Source: Thermogemmatispora sp042408965
GTDB taxonomy: Bacteria; Chloroflexota; Ktedonobacteria; Ktedonobacterales; Ktedonobacteraceae
DNA length: 64,000 nt
Direction: 5' to 3'
Assembly: GCA_042408965.1 (NCBI GenBank)
Contig: JBHOQN010000125.1
Span: forward strand, 70,006 to 134,005
Position numbers and translations under genes: made by a program. Below are positions 60,117-64,000 of this stretch, in pieces; position 1 is the stretch's first letter, and each line of letters begins with the position of its first letter. The notes beneath the pieces were generated by a model. That model searched no databases. It saw only the letters and a list, made by a program, of their open reading frames with translations, and was not told where the DNA came from.

Positions 60117-60162
60117 GTTATCCACCAATTTGGCCCTCCTCAGGTGGATAACTTGTGGATAA
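60117..60162. promoter_or_regulatory. Cluster of three DnaA-box-like sites
   Basis: TTATCCACC (60118-60126, plus strand), its inverse GGTGGATAA (60143-60151) and a perfect inverse DnaA box TGTGGATAA (60154-60162) lie within 46 bases just upstream of the mraZ promoter. The first two also form a 10-bp perfect inverted repeat. Confidence 0.6.
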
Positions 60163-60234
60163 CTTTGCACAGGCAGACATGTCTTGTGTATCAGTGGCAC
60201 TGTTACATGAACGGTGATATACTCTGAGCTGGCT

Positions 60235-60264
60235 TCTCGTCTCGTCTCGTCTCGCCTCGTCTCG
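60235..60264. repeat. TCTCG pentanucleotide repeat
   Basis: Six tandem copies of TCTCG, the fifth reading CCTCG. The rest of the 747-base gap (59972-60718) between mraZ and the esterase gene holds the mraZ promoter, MraZ repeats and DnaA-like boxes, and otherwise nothing I recognise. Confidence 0.85.
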
Positions 60265-60718
60265 CTCCTGCCAGTGATCTCCTGGGATCGGTGCCTTGCT
60301 TCTGCAGTACCGACCGATCGAACGAGCTTCTGGCTGGATGCTGGTTGCGGCCGCCGTCGCTGTCCTTTGCTCATGTACTGATGTGCTTCTGAATAACCAG
60401 AGTATACTGTATTTCGTGTAGAGCAGGCTCTACCTCTTATGGAAAGAAGGGCGGCTCTCATGCAAGTGGCTGGCGATGATCTCGGCGCGCTGGCCTGAGC
60501 TGAGCGGCGTCGGGTTCTGCTCCTCGACTTCTTGCTGAGGTGACTGGTGTGCTGGAGCGCATTGATTGTCATTCTTCTTGATCATGGTTTATGATGATAC
60601 AGGTTGTTGTCGCTGCGCGGCTGCGCCTTCGTGCGATGCTGCAGGGCCTCAGGCGAGGCGCGGCCCTGTTGCAGCGCCAGAGCATCCCTTCAGTTCAGGA
60701 AAGGCAGGAGAAAACGCT

Positions 60719-61666
60719 ATGCCACTTGATCCGCAGGCCCGCGCCTATCTCGACCAGCAGGCCGCGCTCAATCTTCCCCCGTTAAGCCAGATGACGCCGG
60801 CGCTGGTGCGCAAGGGCATCGAGATGCAGATGGCGCTCATCACCGAGCGTGAGCCGGTGGCGCACGTTGAAGACCGCACCATTCCGGGTCCCGCCGGCGA
60901 GATTCCGGTGCGCATCTACAGGCCTGCTGGCGAGGGTCCCTTCCCCGTGCTGGTCTTCTTTCACGGCGGTGGCTGGGTGATCTGCAATCTCGAAACGCAC
61001 GATGGCCTCTGTCGCAGGCTGGCGAACGCCACTGGCTGCGTCGTGGTCTCGGTGGATTATCGTCTGGCTCCGGAGCATAAGTTTCCCGCGGCGCCCGAGG
61101 ACTGTTATGCGGCGACGCGCTGGGTGGCCGAGCACGCGGCTGAGATCAAGGCTGATTCTGCGCGCATCGCTGTGGGTGGCGATAGCGCCGGCGGCAACCT
61201 GGCGGCTGTAGTGACCCTCATGGCGCGTGAGCGCGGCGGTCCGCCGCTGGTCTTCCAGCTCCTGATCTACCCGGCCACGGATTTTGAGGCCCGCACCCCC
61301 TCGCTTCAGGAGAACGCCACGGGCTATGGTCTCTCGCTGGACGATATGCGCTGGTTTGCCAGTCACTACCTCAACAGCGCTGAGGAGCGCAAGCATCCCC
61401 TGGCCTCGCCCATGCAGGCGGAGGATCTGAGCGGCCTGCCGCCGGCGCTGGTGATCACGGCGGAGTACGATCCTCTGCGCGATGAAGGCGAGCTGTACGG
61501 AGCGCGCCTCCGCGAGGCGGGTGTTCCTGTGACGGTCAGCCGCTACGACGGCATGATTCACGGCTTCCTCTCGGCGCCGGAACCGTTTGAGCAGACGAAG
61601 CAGGCGATTGCGGAGTGTGTACAGGCGCTCAAGCAGGCCTTCGGCCTCTCCGACGAGACGGCCTGA
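60719..61666 (+). CDS. Alpha/beta hydrolase, HSL-like esterase/lipase
   Basis: 315 residues from ATG 60719 with CAGGAGAA; the open frame back to 60566 is not protein-like. Oxyanion motif FFHGGGWV, nucleophile in VGGDSAGGNLA, acid in EYDPLRDEGELY and His in MIHGF, the hormone-sensitive-lipase arrangement. No signal peptide, so a cytoplasmic carboxylesterase for short acyl esters. Confidence 0.93.
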   Translation: MPLDPQARAYLDQQAALNLPPLSQMTPALVRKGIEMQMALITEREPVAHVEDRTIPGPAGEIPVRIYRPAGEGPFPVLVFFHGGGWVICNLETHDGLCRRLANATGCVVVSVDYRLAPEHKFPAAPEDCYAATRWVAEHAAEIKADSARIAVGGDSAGGNLAAVVTLMARERGGPPLVFQLLIYPATDFEARTPSLQENATGYGLSLDDMRWFASHYLNSAEERKHPLASPMQAEDLSGLPPALVITAEYDPLRDEGELYGARLREAGVPVTVSRYDGMIHGFLSAPEPFEQTKQAIAECVQALKQAFGLSDETA

Positions 61667-61836
61667 GAGCACAGAGACGCACGGGTGGGTTGCCGGACCC
61701 GGTCCTGGTCCTGCTCGTTCGCCCACGGCCTGCGCTGCGGGAACGGACCATGCTGCAATGGTGGGAAAGAGGGAGGGCCAGGATGAGATCAGGCAGGGAC
61801 GCCGCGTACAGGGGAAGATGCTGCTGGAGTGCGTGC

Positions 61837-62621
61837 ATGCCGAGTATGCGTGAAGTGGCCGAGCGAGCGGGAGTCTCGTTTGGAACCGTATCCAACGTCT
61901 TGAACCTTCCTGAGATTGTCGCTGAGGAGACCAGGCTGCGCGTGGCCTGCTGATCACCCCGCTGCTCGACGATCCGAGCTACCTCTATCGTCTGCGCAAG
62001 CGGGGCATGGCGCTGGTCTTGCTGGACCGGCCGAGCCGCGCGCCTGATCTCTGCTCGGTGGCTGTTGATGCTGTGCGCGGCGGCGAGCTGGCGATTCAGC
62101 ATTTGCTAGACCAGGGGCACGAGCGCAGCGCCTGTGTCAACGGGCCGCTCCCGATTCGCCAGTGTGCCGATCGCCTGGAGGATGTGCAGCGGGCCATACG
62201 GGCAGCGGGCGCCGATCCCTCGCAGATGCTGCTGACGGTCACCACGCCGTTTCTCAGTGCGTGCGAGGGCGAGCTGCCCGTGGAGATCATTCTCCGTGCA
62301 CGTGAGCGGCCGGGCGCCATCCTCTGTGCCAACGATCTGCTGGCCCTCCGCGTGATGCGCGGCCTCAGCAGGCGCGGCTTTGCGATCCCGCGCGACTTTG
62401 CGCTCGTTGGCTACGACGATGTGGACTTCGCTGGCATGCTCTCCGCGCCGCTGACCTCGGTGCGCCAGCCCAATGACCAGCCTGGCTGCAGCGCCGCCGA
62501 GCTGCTCCTGGACGAGGCTGGCAATGCTGGCGCCCATGAGCATCGCCAGATCACCTATCAGCTGGAGTTGATCATTCGCGAATCGAGCAGCGATCGCTGG
62601 CGCACCTCCTCTGTGCGCTGA
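61837..62621 (+). pseudogene. LacI-family regulator with an internal deletion and frameshift
   Basis: The start encodes a normal helix-turn-helix (MREVAERAGVSFGTVSNVLNLPEIVAEETRLRV) that meets a stop at 61950-61952. A different frame, entering at about 61947, then carries the second part of the effector domain without a start: LLITPLLDDPSYLYRLRKRG, VLLDRPSRAPDLCSVAVDAVRGGELAIQHLLDQGH, PGAILCANDLLALRVMRGLSRRG. Compared with intact LacI proteins, about 75-85 residues linking the two are missing. The junction is therefore a deletion that also changed frame. It was probably the regulator of the adjacent esterase or of genes now lost. Confidence 0.8.
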
Positions 62622-62642
62622 TGGCCTCCGCCGAGGTTCTGC

Positions 62643-63818
62643 TCACAGCCGTCTGGCTGCCAGCCGTGCCAGCCGCTCGCCGGCCTGGAGCAGCTGCTCG
62701 TCGCTCTTACAGAACGAGAAGCGCAGATACTTGCCGCCGAGGTGCGCGTGCTGCGGGCAGTAGAAGGTCTCCGGTGGAATAGCGGCCACACCGATCTCGC
62801 AGATCAGGTAGCGTGCGAACTCCTGGGGCGTTCCCTGAAAGACGCCGGAGAAGTCAGCCAGCACAAAATAGGTGCCTTCTGGCGTATGGTAGGGCAGACC
62901 GGCGGCCTCCAGGGCCTGCAGGAGCAGTTGCCGTTTCCCCTCATACATCTTCTTGAGGTCCGTGTAGTAGCTATCGGCGCTCTGCAGAGCCCGGGCGATG
63001 GCCTCCTGAGTCGGGTGGTGCACGGCGAAGGTGATGAACTGGTGGGCGCGCGCCACACCGTCTATGAGGTCGGGGTGGCCGTAGACCCAGCCGATTTTCC
63101 AGCCAGTGGCGCTGAAGAGTTTGCCAGAGCTACTGATGGTGACGGTGCGCTCGAACATGCCGGGCAGGGTGGCGATCGGGACATGGTGCGCCTGGTCGAA
63201 GGTCAGATGCTCGTAGACCTCGTCGGAGATCACGGTGACGTCGTGCTCGCAGCACAGCTCGGCGATGAGGGTCAGTTCCTCGCGTGTGAAGACACGTCCG
63301 CAGGGATTATGGGGGGTATTGAGCAGCAGGGCGCGCGTTCGCTGTGTGAAGGCAGCGCGCAATTCGTCGGGATCGAGGGTCCAGGTGGGCGGATGCAACG
63401 GCACATAGACGGGCGTGGCCTGGGCCATGATGATGTTGGGAACGTAGGAGTCGTAGAATGGCTCGATGACGATCACTTCGTCGCCGGGGTCGACCAGACC
63501 CAGAACGGCGGCGAAGATACCCTCGGTAGCCCCGGCAGTGACGATGACGCCGTGCTCTGGATCGATCGTCAGGTCGTAGAAGCGCGCGGCGTGGTCGGCG
63601 ACCGCCTGGCGCAGGGAGGCTGTGCCCGGTCCGGGGGCATACTGATTGTAGCGACCGGCCTGCAGGGCCGCGATGAGATCGGCGATGATCGCCGGCGGTG
63701 TGTCGAAGTCGGGCTTCCCCTGTCCAAGGTTCAGGGCCTGGTAGCGCTGCGCCAGTTCATTGATCTCTGTGAAGATCGTGGTGCCGAAGCTCGCAACACG
63801 CCGAGCAGTCGTAGACAT
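62643..63818 (-). CDS. Class I/II PLP-dependent aminotransferase
   Basis: 391 residues, ATG with AGGAG. Fold-type I markers: LNLGQGKPDFDTPPAIIADLIAAL, YAPGPGTASLRQAVADH, VIVTAGATEGIFAAVLGLVDPGDEVIVIEPFYDSY, NTPHNPCGRVFTREEL, and the PLP Lys in ISSSGKLFSATGWKIGWVYG. The motif pattern is of the kynurenine/methionine/glutamine transaminase group. It converts an amino acid to its 2-oxo acid; the substrate cannot be fixed from sequence alone. Confidence 0.92.
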   Translation of the reverse strand: MSTTARRVASFGTTIFTEINELAQRYQALNLGQGKPDFDTPPAIIADLIAALQAGRYNQYAPGPGTASLRQAVADHAARFYDLTIDPEHGVIVTAGATEGIFAAVLGLVDPGDEVIVIEPFYDSYVPNIIMAQATPVYVPLHPPTWTLDPDELRAAFTQRTRALLLNTPHNPCGRVFTREELTLIAELCCEHDVTVISDEVYEHLTFDQAHHVPIATLPGMFERTVTISSSGKLFSATGWKIGWVYGHPDLIDGVARAHQFITFAVHHPTQEAIARALQSADSYYTDLKKMYEGKRQLLLQALEAAGLPYHTPEGTYFVLADFSGVFQGTPQEFARYLICEIGVAAIPPETFYCPQHAHLGGKYLRFSFCKSDEQLLQAGERLARLAARRL

Positions 63819-63869
63819 GCTGGTTGCTCCTCTAATGGGATGATCGATTGTGATCCATTATGTCAGGTG

Positions 63870-64000
63870 GACCCCACGCCTGAAGGCGGGGGCTTGCATC
63901 TCACCCCGAAGGGTGGACACGAGAGGCCGCCTGACAGGTCGGCCCACTCAGGACAGCTATACCATCCTGAGCAAGAGAAGCCAGGTACTTCTCTCGAATG
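63870..64000 (-). mobile_element. Hairpin-rich tract resembling the right end/omega-RNA of an IS200/IS605-type element
   Basis: Read on the minus strand, the last 130 bases form successive hairpins: GAGAAG/CTTCTC, CTCAGGA/TCCTGAG, a GGCCGxCCTG arm pair, CACCC/GGGTG with a four-base loop, and finally GCCCCCGCCT/AGGCGTGGGG. The final GC hairpin with its flanks looks like the right end of TnpB-carrying elements, where the guide RNA scaffold lies. The tnpB gene would be past the window edge, so this is a partial and provisional call. Confidence 0.45.

Noticed and set aside
60117..60162. Replication origin oriC
   Set aside because: Only three DnaA-like boxes, no AT-rich unwinding tract and no dnaA, dnaN or rpmH nearby; a regulatory role is more likely.
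60235..60264. CRISPR-like repeat
   Set aside because: It is a simple five-base tandem repeat with no spacers; no CRISPR array or cas gene was seen in the window.

Overview
The window is GC-rich, densely coded DNA from what looks like a member of the Chloroflexota, most likely class Ktedonobacteria (Thermogemmatispora-like). This is an inference from the mix of gene families (BTAD/P-loop regulator, FdrA pair, LLM monooxygenase, carbohydrate ABC operon under a LacI regulator) and from a compact, incomplete division and cell-wall cluster. No rRNA is present. One tRNA (Lys, anticodon TTT) is present.

Layout. 1-6.1 kb: end of an OmpR-type response regulator, its histidine kinase, a DUF5666-like lipoprotein and a MacAB-like export system. 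6.3-8.8 kb: a cupredoxin-like lipoprotein that lacks the usual copper ligands, and a secreted phospholipase C/phosphatase. 8.9-11.9 kb: an FdrA/DUF1116 pair related to oxamate transcarbamylase subunits. 12.1-16.1 kb: tRNA-Lys, a single-domain response regulator, a YtxH protein, an AhpD-like gene with an in-frame UGA at its CxxC motif (probable selenoprotein), and a methyltransferase. 16.4-19.9 kb: a large BTAD/P-loop/TPR regulator. 20.2-22.9 kb: a hydrolase, luciferase-like monooxygenase and flavin reductase operon. 23.1-26.0 kb: a TcmP-like protein next to a radical SAM protein. 26.3-35.0 kb: a LacI regulator with a perfect palindromic operator, two debranching-type glycosidases and a sugar ABC importer without its ATPase. 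35.2-43.7 kb: a five-gene minus-strand cassette (SIR2-like, P-loop ATPase, NB-ARC/TPR ATPase, radical SAM/SPASM, SIR2-PNP fusion). 44.2-45.6 kb: a MocR regulator. 45.9-60.0 kb: the dcw cluster mraZ-rsmH-ftsL-pbp-(121 aa orf)-ftsW-murG-murC-murB-ftsQ-ftsA-ftsZ. 60.7-63.8 kb: an esterase, a broken LacI gene and an aminotransferase. The right edge carries a hairpin-rich tract resembling the end of an IS200/IS605-type element.

Two things deserve most attention. The first is the UGA-interrupted AhpD-like gene at 13959-14540: the UGA sits exactly where the second Cys of CxxC belongs, and a well-placed hairpin follows it. The second is the 35.2-43.7 kb cassette. It combines two SIR2-like proteins that both lack the catalytic His, two signal-transduction-type ATPases, a SPASM radical SAM enzyme and a nucleoside-phosphorylase domain, and I do not recognise it as a described system. 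It resembles NLR-like conflict or defence modules, but that role is inference.

Genes within each block are tightly spaced, often with ATGA or TGATG overlaps (HK, MacB pair, LLM operon, murB-ftsQ, murG-murC), so most blocks are probably co-transcribed.
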